Origin: Epiperipatus broadwayi
Lineage: Eukaryota; Onychophora; Udeonychophora; Euonychophora; Peripatidae
DNA: 64,000 nt
Assembly: GCA_028023455.1 (NCBI GenBank)
Contig: JAQFVV010006199.1
Coordinates: 1,674,001-1,738,000, forward strand
Direction of reading: 5' to 3'
Below, in pieces: positions 1 to 12,689 of this stretch. The translations under genes were made by a program, and so were the position numbers. Positions within the stretch are counted from its first letter, which is position 1. The number at the start of each line of letters is the position of its first letter. The notes beneath the pieces were generated by a model. The model was not told the DNA's origin. It saw nothing but the letters and a program-made list of their open reading frames with translations, and did not search any database.

Positions 1-1305
1 AGCAATAATATCCATATTCCAAACCAATTTTGAATTTTGCTTTCATCAGTCAGGACTATTGTTCATTCAAAGCTGGCAATTAATTCACATATACATTTAA
101 AAACCATCTTGTAATCATTATAATACTTCACACTAGATTGAAATTTTAAAAAACTAAAGTTTTAAATCCAAAGTAATTTGCTTACCTAGTATATAGATTT
201 TATATTAATTAAATAAAGATCTATGCCAAATATTCACTTCTATCTTTTGGATGATATCAAAAATAATATATACCTTTCTCTTATGCTTACTCATAAGTTT
301 TTCATAACAGTTCTTTAAAATCTACTTTGGAGTCATCTATTGTAAGTTTTAATAGTTAATGGACATCAGATGACATAATTATATAATATAACTTTCAGAT
401 TTGTTATTGGCTTTTGCCCTCATCAGTGACAACTAAAATTCAAAGCTAAAACCAGCCACCTTTTATTCTTTATATTATTCAAGAAATTCAAAAAATATCT
501 GAGGGTTTAAACACAAGCCAACTCCCATAAGTCGCCAGATTAATTTTTATATATGTTAAAAAGCTCTTTTTTAATCTAACTGTATACTTTTTTATGCTTT
601 GGTTAGAAAGATTAGCTGTTTTTAAAATGGTTTGTCAGTTGTTCAGAGAATTGATATTCAAATATCAAAATGATAATTTAAAAACATTTAATTTTCTCAA
701 CCAAAGATAAGATTATATATATATTTACTATTAGTTGATAATCATCCAGATTTCAATTCAATATTTGTTCTAAATCTGGGAGTAATTATCTTGCATGTCA
801 GAATAGTAGCTACCACTCACAAACTAATATGGCCATTCCAACTCCAAGTGCAAAAAACATTTAAAATATCATTATTATTATTAATAATAATACAGTAGAA
901 ATAAGTTATGCATTGACTATATGAACCAACTTGTGAATCACAAAAATAATACTGCTCTATTATTCTATTTATTTGATATTTTGTGATTCTGTCTTTTTAA
1001 CTTCTTCAGAAAACTCGTTTCTAAAACACTTTAATATCATAACAAATTATTTTTCATCCTATCTTTAGGATGTCTTTGATATAATATTTATAAAGTAAAC
1101 ATTATCTATGTCTTCTGTAAAAATCATATTTAAATTCAACACAAATACCCTGTTAGAAAGTGCATTGTTCAACTATTTTGCATGTTAAATACAATGAAAT
1201 TACAATTTTACAATAGTAAGCCCTATAGTATCTAACCCAGAAATTTGAAGAATATGTTGTGTTTTTTTCTCATGATATTTACCAGTGTTTTAAAATTTTC
1301 TTGAA
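1..1305. other. anonymous A+T-rich DNA, no gene seen
   Basis: No open frame or recognisable protein similarity on either strand. It holds short ATT/AAT runs near 860-890 and poly-T tracts only. It may be diverged intergenic or intronic DNA. Confidence 0.5.
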
Positions 1306-1309
1306 TGAA

Positions 1310-2420
1310 ATTTTTCTAATACCTTTATGTTATGCTAATAGGTTCTCTACATCTCTCTTCCATACAATAAATTAATATAAAATAACATTTTTATATATAG
1401 CTAATGTAGTTGCAATAGTTATTCCACTATGATGAAATAGCCTATATTTTACTAAAAGCAGCAACTCATTTGAGTCTACATTACACCTAAACATCCAATT
1501 CCACTTTTCTACTTAATATATATCAAGGTATTTACATTTCATTCACATTCTCAATTTGATATCCATTCAAGCCAAAAGTTGCTGAAGATGCTTCTTCCAA
1601 CACTGTCTGATGTAGAACTATCTGAAAAAATTACTTAACCATATTATATTCAAAACATTAAGTACATTGTGTAAATTGTATTTTGACTGAGAGAAGATAA
1701 CACAATCATCTGCAGACTGTAAATCTGGAATCAAAGAAGTTAAAGTTTTTGATTTTTCTTTTAATTCACATTAAAAATTATATTATCAAATCTGCATCAC
1801 ATTTTGACTCTTAATATATTAATCCAACTATAAATAGTTCCAAGAGTCATAATTATAAAAATCAAAAGAATGTGGAATAAGTACACATTCTTGTTGAACA
1901 CCAGTTTTCATTTCAAATACCTGTTTTTTTTTAGTTGCAATATTAAAAAACTTTTTCTCACAACTTCTTAACTTCAAGGAGTGCTATTAGACTTGTTCAA
2001 TTAATTGACTCAAATGCCTTGATGAAATCAATAAAGATAATATAGAAATCACTTTTGTTCCCACACTTTTTTGCATTTTTGTCTGGCAACAAAATTCTAA
2101 TCCATAGTCTTCTTATTTCCTTAAAACAACATTGAGTCTTTGCTAATTATCTAACTATGACTGAAAGTAACTTATTCAATAAAATCCTTAAAAATATCTT
2201 TGCTATAGTTGCAAATAATACCATTTTATGAGAATCTTGATTATTTTTTTCATTTTAAAAATTTGAATAAAAGCAGTATTCTTAAGATCAATTGTCACAA
2301 CTTCATGTTTCCATATATCATATTTTAAAATTTTTTGAGCTAATTCATCAAGAACTGCTGTCTTTTCATTTTTAAGATTATAAAGACATCATTAAGCTGA
2401 GTATTTGTGTTCATATTAAA
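1310..2420 (-). pseudogene. decayed non-LTR reverse transcriptase fragment
   Basis: Read on the reverse strand in shifting frames, this stretch follows the order of a LINE RT. A 'FIDFIKAFESIN' motif (catalytic motif A, normally FxDxxKAFDxV) lies near 2000-2040. 'GVRQGC.LSP'-like remains ('QECVLIPHSF') lie near 1880-1910, and 'LQSADDCVIFSQS' (the YADD box with Y replaced by S) lies near 1690-1720. A C-terminal 'SGITIATTLAIYKNVILY' block near 1380-1430 matches the segment that precedes LLYGxETW in RTE/craniofacial-type elements. Several frameshifts and stops make it non-functional. No endonuclease is visible upstream (above 2420), so it is a 5'-truncated copy. The clade is inferred from motif style; an RTE or CR1/Jockey relative is likely. 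Confidence 0.72.
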
Positions 2421-2424
2421 TTGA

Positions 2425-4230
2425 GTAGATAAAGTAAAAAAATATGATTATGAAGAAATTTTATATTGGTATCAGAATTTTGAATAGTGTATCAGAACAA
2501 AAGTTGTGTTATTTTTATAGATCATAAAAATGATAGTAGAAAGAGAAATACTTGAAATTTTTTTTGGTTACTTTATTAATAAATTCCTATATTACATTAA
2601 AAATATTAATGAAGAAGAAAAAATACATTTAAATCCAATGTCTATTTATATTTTCTTGAAATTTTGCATTGCTATTTGCTAAAAAAATTCATAATACAAG
2701 TTAAAGTTTCTTTGCACTCTTTTTCAAAAATTGATGGCATGTAAAAATGGCAGTTTTATTGAAAATTAGACTGCATTTTGCAATAAATAAAACTATAGAT
2801 TATCCTTATAAAAATGTAATTATTTCAGTAAAACAAATTCAAAGTTGCCTAAAAAATTAGATGACATATAGTATAAGGTGCATCAAAAATAAATAAGATA
2901 AATGTAGATTGGATTAAATTAAATGTTTTCTTTTTTCTATTTGCTTCATTTTAATTTAATGTATTGTGATTCTATAGATTATCATAATTATCAAAATATT
3001 TCAAAATGGTAACCATAAAGTGTTTAAAAAATAATCATAGCATCTATAATGTGCTTCTTAAGCATTATAGTTGGATATAGATTCATTTTCATGTTTTTAA
3101 ATTTAAACTTTTTTTTTGTTATTGAATAAGTTTATGGCATATTTCAAATTTATGGTAATGGATTAAATTTTTTGCCATGGAAATGATTATGATTGCTTAT
3201 TTTTAATGTGAGATTCTTGATTTAGAAGTTTTCAGTTAACCAATTATTCTCATTATTCAAGACAGGCCAGTGGAAATCTAAAAAAAAATTCATTTTATAA
3301 AAAAATTCAATAGAGAGATATAATAAAAGTTAAAATAATTATTGGTTTAGCAACCATAAGAAGAAAAAAAGAAGAAAAATGAAATATGTAACTCTATAAT
3401 TTTCCTTCTTTTCTTTAAATATGTAATTTTATGAATAGTGCTAATATGCTAATACAAGAAAAGATTACATTCTGATAGAAAATTAAATAAATAATTTGCT
3501 GAGCATTGCTTTCAATCCACCAGGGGAATGGGGTCATAATTATAGCACTTCAGTTTGTCAACCCAACTGGTGTTAATATTAAAGAAAACATATATAAAAT
3601 ATAAATATTTTAAAATTATAAAGTTAACTAAAAGTTTGTATGCAATAAATGTTTTCAACTAACAAATGAAAATATACATACATAATTGTAAGAACTGGTT
3701 GGTAAATCATATGGCATTTGATTATTTAGTTAAACAACTCCATTTAGTTAATCTGAATCGTGTGTGCATTTTTATGTTACTCAATTGAAAATCGATTATG
3801 GAATCGTTAAGCTTTGAGTCCACCACTCAAAACTATATAGACAAAATAAATAATTTAGAATAATTTTGGATATTGATCATAATTTAAAAACTAGACTCAA
3901 TATATTCTATAAATCTTACTCAAGAGTTAACAGTTTCTGGATTGAAATTTAATTTATTACAATTGACTTCAAATATTATGTCTTTCCAGCAACTAACCAT
4001 TTATATAAGTGAATCAAGGTTCCCATTACTAGTAAGTTATTTGAATCATAAAAATTAAGACCCTTCCTCTGAGTAGATTTACATTGTTACAATTTGACTT
4101 TTGTGGATAAAGCAATGTGCAGGTCAACAAGACACAGGTTCTACATAATATTCAGATTTTTAATTTGTTTTTCACAAACATGACTGTCAAATTAATAATA
4201 TACACAAAAATATAACAATAAATATTAATA
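2425..4230. other. anonymous A+T-rich DNA, no gene seen
   Basis: Stops are dense in all frames, with homopolymer A and T runs. A slightly G+C-richer patch near 3515-3575 may be an old repeat, but I cannot assign it. Confidence 0.45.
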
Positions 4231-4235
4231 CATTG

Positions 4236-4380
4236 TACAGGCTTAAACCTGCATTTATATATGCAATATATATGGGATTCGAACTCAGACTTTCACACAA
4301 CCCACTATTCTCAGTACCATCTCATATTGCTGACCCACCTGATCACACACATGTTGAAAAGATAAATAATCACCAATATA
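4236..4380 (-). mobile_element. tRNA-derived SINE fragment
   Basis: The reverse complement of 4274-4286 is GAGTTCGAATCCC, a perfect pol III B box. About 40-60 nt upstream on that strand lies a tRNA-like stretch (reverse complement of about 4310-4345, 'GGTGGGTCAGCAATATGAG') that could be a degenerate A-box region. Downstream it runs into TATATA-rich sequence, as SINE tails often do. The adjacent plus-strand 70-codon frame (4233-4445) overlaps it and is treated as spurious. Its relation to SINE families of a particular animal group is not known to me. Confidence 0.5.
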
Positions 4381-5170
4381 CGTATTTCATGCTAAACCAG
4401 CAATCATCAGTTAGTCTAGATTACTATCGTCACACATATATATAATCAGCACTCAGCTTTATATTAAGATAGCCAATCTTCATACTTTAATGGACAGGCT
4501 TCAACCTATTCCAACTCACAACTCTTCAGCCTTCCATTTCATTGAAAATCTGATGATGGAACGTTCAAAGCCCTTATTAGTGCCAAGGTTGTCATCCTAC
4601 CCAATATTGTAAGAAAGGATCTTCTATTTACACAACAATGCAAATGTTAAAAGCCAAATGATATACAGAAACTTAATTTTTATATATATAAATTTTATTA
4701 TTGTAATACATATAGTATGACAACTATATATTTACACTAAAATGATTACTCTTCTAGAAAGTCATTTTTTTCATAAAACTGCAAATCCCTCCCCCATCAT
4801 GTAGATATATTTTGTCTCATGATCAAATGGATGTTACAACTGCTATATGCAGTCAGAAATATTAGTCAATGTTAATTGAATAATTAAAGAATTATGTATT
4901 TAATAATTAAGATTTATTCATAAAGGTAAATTTTGAAAGATCTTAACTTTCCATTTTTATTGATTGTTTATTCAGAGTCTATTAGGGTAGGTAGTTCTTG
5001 TAGAGCACGAATTATGTGTTACTTGTTATTTGTAAGAAGCTTTGATATAATATGGTATAATTCACTGAAGTAAAAAAAAAATAACTGAATTTATTTTATT
5101 CTAATATCTTAATATTAGAGTTGCATTAGAAAATTTAATAAGTCATTTACTTCATTAAAACATTACTAGT
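4381..5170. other. anonymous A+T-rich DNA, no gene seen
   Basis: A small G+C-richer patch (4490-4620) carries no recognisable motif. The rest is simple A+T-rich DNA. Confidence 0.45.
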
Positions 5171-5260
5171 ATATGCCTTGTGCGTTTAGTGTAGTGGTAG
5201 GGTAGTGAGAGTTCAAGATCCATGGATTGCGGCGACTCTTTGTCTTTTCCGATGTTTAAC
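5171..5260 (+). mobile_element. tRNA-like SINE head or tRNA pseudogene
   Basis: TAGTGTAGTGG at 5187-5197 fits the pol III A-box consensus TRGYNNARNNG. GTTCAAGATCC at 5211-5221 fits the B box (GTTCRANNCC). The spacing is shorter than in a normal tRNA (no room for a full anticodon arm), so a working tRNA is unlikely; a decayed tRNA-derived SINE head is the better reading. A+T-rich DNA follows with no clear tail. Confidence 0.45.
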
Positions 5261-7500
5261 TTTTTATGAATTCCTTTTCTTCAAACCATTGACTAGTGAA
5301 TAACTCCATCTTCTGTATAACGAGTTATATTTAATTTTAAACTTTAATGTAATCTATGAGTATTATTATAAAACGCAAATTAACTTGTTAAATTTAAAAA
5401 GATTCATCTTTACTTTTTTTTTTCCAAATAATTTTTGGTTATTTTTAATTTTTTTCTCCGAAAAAAGTTATTTTTTTAATCCAAATTTATAACTCTTTAT
5501 TTATACACAGACGCATACCCTTTTATTTGCCGTATGATGTGTAGATTTTTAAAATCATTTTGCGTTGTTTAACCTGGGAGGAGCAAGTTAGAATAGCTAA
5601 GTACCATTCTGAGCAAAGCACACCTCTGCAGAGTGGAAGTTTGCCAGACAGCTTCTCTTTTAAGAAGTACTGTATATGCTAAACACATCTCACCCATTTA
5701 AAAGAGCCAGACAAGCTAAACTAATGGGATGTTTGTTATCAATAATAAATTTAACTGAGATTTACTTACAACTCCTTTTTTTTTTTCACTTTCTGCATAC
5801 CAAATGATTTCTAGTTTAAGTTTACATTCTAATGAAATACTTCGCTCAGATCTGTGACAGCTCAAAGGTTTTACCATTCATAAACATGACTAGAAGAAAG
5901 GCACTTGTTGCTTTTATTAAGATTTTCTCATTAAAATAGTGTTTTATCTTGTAAACACTAATTCAAATAACTTTAAAAAAATAATTAAACTGATTCCCAG
6001 GGTAGAACAATATTTTTTTTTTTTTTTTCCAGGAAGCCAAACAAAAGTTGTTCATTTCTTTTATTAGAATTGTTTTGTTTTTTTTTAAATATATTTGTGG
6101 AGGGAAATTAGTCGATATTTGTTTTTAAAATTAAATAATAATAGAAAATTAGGTTTTTAAAAAGAAAATTTATATGATTTCATTACTCACATATATATAT
6201 GTTCATATATATATCATTGAATAAGTAATGATATATTAATGAAAAATTCTGTATATCTATATAATTCTTTGAAATAGAACTATGTATAGATGAAATTATG
6301 TATTGGATTAATTGCATTATCTAATATTATTTGTTAAATGTTTTTTTTTTTTTAATTTAAACTTTTCAAATACATTCAGCTATTAGTAATATAGCATAAT
6401 TTAGTACATAACATTACCAATGATATAATTTTCCTCTCATCCTCATATGTTGCTGGTTTGACCCGGAGTCAGTACTAGCATGGAAATTGAACCTGAGACC
6501 TTTAGTTTAATGAATATTAAATTTAAGAATATTAATTGATGGAAATGATTCAACATATAATAACTTAAATACCACCGTCACAAAATTTTCAACTATATAT
6601 TGTTTTGCCATATAACAGGTTTATAATCTTGATTAATTTAGTAGATTTTATATATAATTTGCTTATAATTGTTATAAGCTTTTGTTTTTTATATATATGT
6701 TAATTTTTTCTAATCTGAATGTTGGTAGAGTAATCAGAAAACTTTGCAGTTCAACCAATCACTTTTTACAAATGTATCTAGGTCAGCACCATTTTAAATC
6801 AAATTATAATAAAGATTTTATGGAATTTTAATGAAATAGAAAATGTAATTTGAAGATCTAGTATGAATTACATAATCATTTTATATTTGGTATTTTAAGA
6901 TAGTTTGCTATATTTGAAACTTATCTTTTATGTGTGTTTTTTTTTATTTCCATCAAAACTCGTTTTATATTAATCAATATTAATCCTGCTTTTTAGGTTT
7001 TTTCGATTAATAATTTTCATAAATTAAATATAGTAATAATTCAACAATGCACCGTTACCCTTTCATTATAAATCTTTAATTCAATAATACATTCACACAT
7101 TACAAATCTAGTATTTTAGAGCGTTTATGTACTACTGAAAATTTAAATAAATATTAAATAATTGTTATATTTTTAGTATTTATTTGTTTTGATATAAATT
7201 TATAAATACATTCTTACACTAAATTTATTTTTAATTCTTTGTGATTTAAAGTATTTATGTACTATTTATTGAAAATTTAAAGAATCAACTTAATTGTAAT
7301 ATCTTCTTACAATTTGTTTTTAATATTTATTAAAATACATACTTAATTTTTGTATTAATATAGAATCTTTATATATAAATAATAAAACATTTACTTATTG
7401 GTTGTTTAATTGTAAATAATAATAGTATTATAACTATTAATTTAGATTAATCTGCAGTAAATCTTTTTTTAAAACATAGCATTAAGATTATTTTCTTGGC
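5261..7500. other. A+T-rich DNA with a possible second reverse-strand SINE trace
   Basis: No gene is visible. On the reverse strand near 6478-6495 there is 'CAGGTTCAATTTCC', a B-box-like motif in the same setting as the 4.3-kb SINE, but no A box is convincing. A moderately G+C-rich segment at 5570-5720 is unassigned. Poly-T runs occur at 5775, 6013 and 6340. Confidence 0.35.
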
Positions 7501-7517
7501 CTTCCATTTTTAAAATC

Positions 7518-8700
7518 TTGTTCCACCCGAATGACCATTATGTGGTGGTACAATTCAAAAATATAATTGCAAAAGAAGCATTTCCAAACAACCATAAATC
7601 CTTTGAAGATTTCTATTTGGTTTCAGTTGACTTTAATCATCCCACATTTATTGACGGAGTAGTCCGTAATTGTGTGATAATCTTTGGAAAGGCTGAGCTA
7701 CAAAAAGTTCTTGGCTCTTATGGGAATGTAGTTTCCTTTGGTTATACACAGTTACATAATATGGATTTTGAGTTTTGACTAATACAGCCATTTTCACGAT
7801 TGTGCTTGGAAAAGGGGTATCTATCCTGGGACTTGTTCAATTTAATGAATCCCCCCTCATAATTATTTTGTGGGTGGTAACTCCACAGTGGTTTTTATTG
7901 CTCTCAAAGGTGACATATCATGAAAGTATGCCCAGATTGCTTTTGTGTTCAATGCAGTGCTGTCCTTGAAGTCATCCTCCTTAGGGATGTCTGGGGGAAC
8001 ATCCATGCATCTTGAAGGCCCGTATTTTAATGATAAGTTTTCAGGCTCTCCAAGTCCTCAATTTAAGTCCCCTAGGCCTATGAAAGATAAGATCAACTAT
8101 GAGAAGTTTGTATCTAACAAATTAAAGGTCTTTCTGGGAGCTGATGGCCCTGCAGAAGTTGTGGTTGATGGCAACCCTATGATTTCAACTAGTGAATTAA
8201 AGGTCATTAACTCTGGTTCACCTATTTCCACTTTCCATAAGCACAAAAATAGATCTAGGAAGTCCAAGTCTAGATCCTCTTAGTCTAACTCCTCCTCTAC
8301 TGAAGATGGTGTATTTACGAAAGATCTTGTGAATCTTCGTGACCATCTTGGTGTTATTCCTTCTTCTGTGGCAAAAAAGCTTAGACACAACTCTCCAGGT
8401 CCCTCTGAATCCCTACTTGGCTTGATTGTGATGGTTTCTCTTGGACTGCCAATTTCTGCGGTTCCTGCAGAGGGTTATAATTCTGAACTAATTGTGCAAT
8501 TAGATGAGTTCAGTTCCACTTCTACCCTTGTCAAAGTTGAATCTTGTCTAGTTCCAGAGGCAGATGTAACCACTGTCAGGAGTTATCTGGTTTCTGGTGG
8601 ACATGATCATGTGGAAGAAGTCGCTCCTGTCTGTAGGGATTTGAATGAGGTCAATAATGGTTAGCATCCAAGGCTTGAATTCTCTTCTCTGGCTCCATAA
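7518..8700 (+). pseudogene. broken LINE ORF1 (RRM-like/zinc-knuckle nucleic-acid-binding protein)
   Basis: Three consecutive plus-strand frames (7518-7778, 7775-7969, 7945-8664) form one interrupted coding stretch of about 380 codons. The first part reads like the N-terminal nucleic-acid-binding domain of LINE ORF1 proteins ('VIIFGKAELQKVLGSYGNV'). Next comes a Cys-rich patch ('KVCPDCFCVQCS', near 7928-7962) where a zinc knuckle would sit, and then a hydrophilic tail with a basic Arg/Ser/Lys run ('KHKNRSRKSKSRSS', about 8240-8280). Only one in-frame TAG (8281) breaks the last 240 codons. A plus-strand ATG at 8659 opens 'MVSIQGLNSLLWLHNIL', reminiscent of the start of an endonuclease ORF2, but it stops at once. 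No endonuclease or RT follows, so this is a 3'-truncated or deleted copy. G+C content is higher than its surroundings. The family assignment is inference. Confidence 0.5.
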
Positions 8701-8969
8701 TATATTAAACTGATCTTTGACAAGTGGTTGCATGGCCATTATGGGTTTGCTTAATAGTAAAATTTTGGTTTCTACTGTATTTTAATTAATTTGTTGATTA
8801 TTATCGATGGATCGTTTCTACCAATATCTTTGATTTATACCTGATGTAAACAAAATTGAGATCCTTATTCTTTAATTGTTTTGGGTGGACCTCACTTATT
8901 ATGACCCAAATTTGGTCAAAGATATGTGTTTTTTCGATTATGTTGACTCATAGTGTAAGTTTTGTCATT

Positions 8970-9490
8970 GATTGTTTATATTGTATTTCATATCTTGGTG
9001 GGTTTGGATTATAAGCTAATATAGTCTTCACAAGTTATGTTTAATGTAATGCTATCTTGATTAAATTTGTTAGTCTTTATATATTTAGTATAATATACAT
9101 TAATTCTTTAAGTTGCACATGTTGTAGCTGGGTTTGTCTAGCCTTTGTAACTCTAGATAAACCATATATATTATATTCATTTGTAATACATTAAAGATCA
9201 GTCTTTTAAGCTATTGTGCATGTGCTTTTTATGAGTGTTAATAATAAATGAATACTTTCACTCCCAACACTTGTAATTTACTTATCTTGTACTTCATATC
9301 ATGTTGGGTTTTCTTTAATCATAATCTTCACATCAGGTTGACATTGTTAACCTTGTAGGCTTTATTTGAAGAGCTACTACAGTCTTGACAACTTATTTGT
9401 ATACAATGCCATTTGGGTTAATCTTGTTAACCTTTCCTTATTTAGTGTAATATGTTTCAATTTCTTGTAAATTATACATGCATATCATAT
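8970..9490. repeat. diverged direct repeat, period about 360 bp
   Basis: The segment at about 9023-9120 (TAGTCTTCACAAGTTATG ... GCACATG) recurs at about 9372-9480 (CAGTCTTGACAACTTATT ... TACATG) with many substitutions. A second block, with CTTCATATC.TGTTGGGTTT-like words, also appears twice (about 8982-9005 and 9291-9315). It lies just 3' of the LINE ORF1 remnant and may be part of that element's non-coding sequence. Confidence 0.45.
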
Positions 9491-9499
9491 CGTTCATGC

Positions 9500-10255
9500 T
9501 ATGTAAATCTGGACTAACTACTTGTACTATACTTGATTGAGATTTGTATTTCTGTATAATCTTCCATATTTGATTTATAGTGTAAATAAAGTTTATTTTG
9601 AAAAGAAGATTATTCTCTTGGTATTTTTTTAAGGGGGAAAAAATCAAAGTCATGAATTAGTATAGTTGTTACAATAAGATAGATAAAAAATAAAACATGA
9701 CAATAAACATCAGTTATGCTTATTAATTTGCAGATATTTCTTGAATTGTTGTTGTTTTTTAAAATGTGTATATATTAATTTATTTCTGTTATATTCCTCA
9801 CATAAATCATAACCCATGCTAAAATAATAAAGTTAGCCAGTCATGAAAATTTAAAGAGATTCTCATTACTCTATATTTTCATAATTTTTAAAGTGCAGAA
9901 GAATGGTCGACAGATCATCAATACAGTCAATGACTATCAACTTATTACAGCAGTAGTTATTATTTATCAAAAAGAAAGTAAAGCCAATCTTGAAGATTGT
10001 CTTTGAACAATCTGTCAGTTTACATATACTTTAATAACTATTCAAATTAACAATTTAAAAAATAATGAATAATAGCCAGAAATCATTCAAAACTGTATAC
10101 ATCTGAAATCAATTTCAAATGTTATATGTTTAAGTTGTCTGAGTTTGAATCTATAAGAAATTAAGCATGAGGCAATGGATGATCATTATCAAAACACAAA
10201 TATTTATTGACTTATAGATATAAAATTAATTATTTTTTCTTTTCTTTTTTTTTTT
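9500..10255. other. anonymous A+T-rich DNA
   Basis: No gene-like frame. The reverse-strand frame at 9438-9653 has no recognisable domain. A poly-T tract lies near 10228-10258. Confidence 0.4.
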
Positions 10256-10262
10256 TTTGCCA

Positions 10263-10535
10263 TAGCAAATGTAAACTTTGACAATACTTATAAAAACAAA
10301 CTAGTATTTAGATTTTAATGAATATATTGATCATATTTTAAATGGTTGATTACTGTAGCAAAAATTAAAATACAAGTATAATGTATATGCTTTAATTATA
10401 GCAATAGCAAATCTAGACTTTGACAATACTTATAAAATCAAACAAGCTAGTATTCAAATTTTAATGAATATATTGAACATATTTTAAATGGTTGATTACT
10501 ATAGCAAAAATTGAAATACAAGTATACTTTAATTA
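10263..10535. repeat. tandem duplication, unit about 142 bp
   Basis: Unit 1 starts at 10263 (ATAGCAAATGTAAACTTTGA) and unit 2 at 10405 (ATAGCAAATCTAGACTTTGA). They share the downstream words GACAATACTTATAAAA, TTTTAATGAATATATTGA and ATTTTAAATGGTTGATTACT. Similarity is high but not perfect, so this is a moderately old local duplication. No coding content. Confidence 0.85.
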
Positions 10536-10539
10536 TAGC

Positions 10540-12685
10540 AAAAATTATTTTTTGCATGTTGTATATACCACATATTGTGGTCAATAGTGGGCTTTGTTGT
10601 TGTTGTTGTTTATTGAATATTTTTATCAATTTAATAGAAAATTCTATACTTTAAATGGGAGAGTTTATCTAATGTTCAACAATTAGAATATGAGATTCAC
10701 TTCTTCAAAATTGAGTATGATTTTTTTTTTAATTTAACTTATTGTGATTCTTTTTGATCATGGTTTATTTGAATCCTATTGTGAGATTCTTTTAGTAGGG
10801 GAATCTTTCAGCTATTTTTCTTCAGTATATTTTTCATGAAAAGTATAGTGTCATTATATTAACAATCATTCCTTGCAGAATGTACATTTTTTTCAATATA
10901 TGTCTATACTTTTGATCATTTCTATCTCTCAATGCTGAATATAGCTTTAATTCATCTTTGCAATTTTAATGTTAAATGCATTGTAGAATATATTTATTTA
11001 TTTATTTATTTGGAATCTATTTTGAATAGAAGTAAATGCATGAATAATTTGGATTGATTAGGTTACAGGCAATGAAGATGACCATGTGAGGAAAAACAAA
11101 TATGATTTAATGCAGTTTTTAACAATAATGAGAGAAGTATTATATTCCTATGATTTACTTTCATTTTTTTGTTTCCATGAAATCGTAGTGCTTTTATTTA
11201 TTTATTTTGATTCCATTGAAATGCTTTCATAGTTCACTTGATTTTTTGAAAATTTGCACGTAACCAACACTTCTGTTTGATTTTTAAAATTAAAATAATA
11301 TATTGAAGTTTTGGTTTAACATTTAAAAAAAAAACAGTCAAATAATTTTATTTGCATTTGTATTATGTCTCAATATAGAATTTGTCTCTCTGTCTTGTGA
11401 ATTGTCGTGAAGTAAATTTGTTGAATTCAGTTGAGACTACGATAAGCACCACTATTCCATCTAAATGGAAAATCAAAATATTGTTAAAGGCTGTATCATA
11501 TCATATTTGTTTTTATTTTATTTTCCAATGGTCATTTCATTGATCCTAATTTAATCTTGTCAAATTATTTATGCTGTTACTTCTATTATAAATTTGGATT
11601 TTAAGTGATATGCATTACAGTCCATGCTTTATACCTTACTTATTTCTTAAGAAAAAGAGCTAATGTTTGGTTAAAAAAATTATTATAATACAGTGGGTCT
11701 GGTATGTGTCTATGAAAATATATATATAGAGAGAGAATCATTTATTGAAATTATATTTTTCAAATAAAAGCGTAGCGAATAAAGAAATATATAAGTTAAT
11801 GTTAACCATTAAATTACAAAAAGCAAAAGATTCTAAAATTAAATATATAGAGAAACAGAAACTCTGTGATAATTAAAAGAGTTTTATAATTTTAAACCTT
11901 ATTTTTCCTTACTTTTTACATGAATAATTTATAATCTTTCTCTTGTCTCACTTTTCCACAAGGCAATATAAAACATTATACATAGATAAGCAGCTACGTT
12001 TTACCCTTTCAGTATTCCGATTGTTATTTTGACTTTTTTTTTAAGTTTATTTAAATTATTGATTTTATTGAACAGCTCTAGAATTAATAATTTTCCTACA
12101 TTTAACGTTAAATCATTCATAGAACAATAAATTTTGTCATAGTTTTTAATTATTCAAGGCATAAATAAAACTAATTTACTAAGAATGAATATTTTATAAC
12201 TTGGTCATTAGACTTTTTTTTTTAGTCATTAATTTTAACTTTCTTTTGCATATACTGTTAAAGATATATTGATAAAGTCACTACCGATTTTTAAAATAAA
12301 ATAATTATACTGGGGATAATTTCTTTTAGTAACCCTGGGGACCTTTGAGTTTACTCTCCATCTCCTGACTCCTCAAGTTTTTTAATAGTCAATTTGAAAT
12401 CAATTTTGATCATCAATTACCTGATACTTTATTTTCTATATAAAAGCCATATATAAATATGCTGTAATGGAATTGTTGAAGACTAATGTGGATTTTGTTA
12501 ACGTGCATTTAAAAAAATAAACAGTATTAGATTTTTTTTTTAGTTTGAAAGATATAAAAAAAATCATATCATAAATAGCCCAATTAACAATTGGTAACTT
12601 TCAAATATCAAACATGAACTATTTATCTTTTAAAGTAACCTTTATTTTTAAAGATTACATAGAAGTTTTTCAGGTCTACTTACCC
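10540..12685. other. anonymous A+T-rich DNA, no gene seen
   Basis: It contains a GTT run (about 10598-10610), an ATTT run (about 10990-11010) and many A/T tracts. No recognisable protein similarity or RNA gene. Confidence 0.45.
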
Positions 12686-12689
12686 TATG

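Noticed and set aside
5171-5260. Functional tRNA gene
   Set aside because: A and B boxes are present but too close together, and no acceptor stem pairing or anticodon arm can be drawn.
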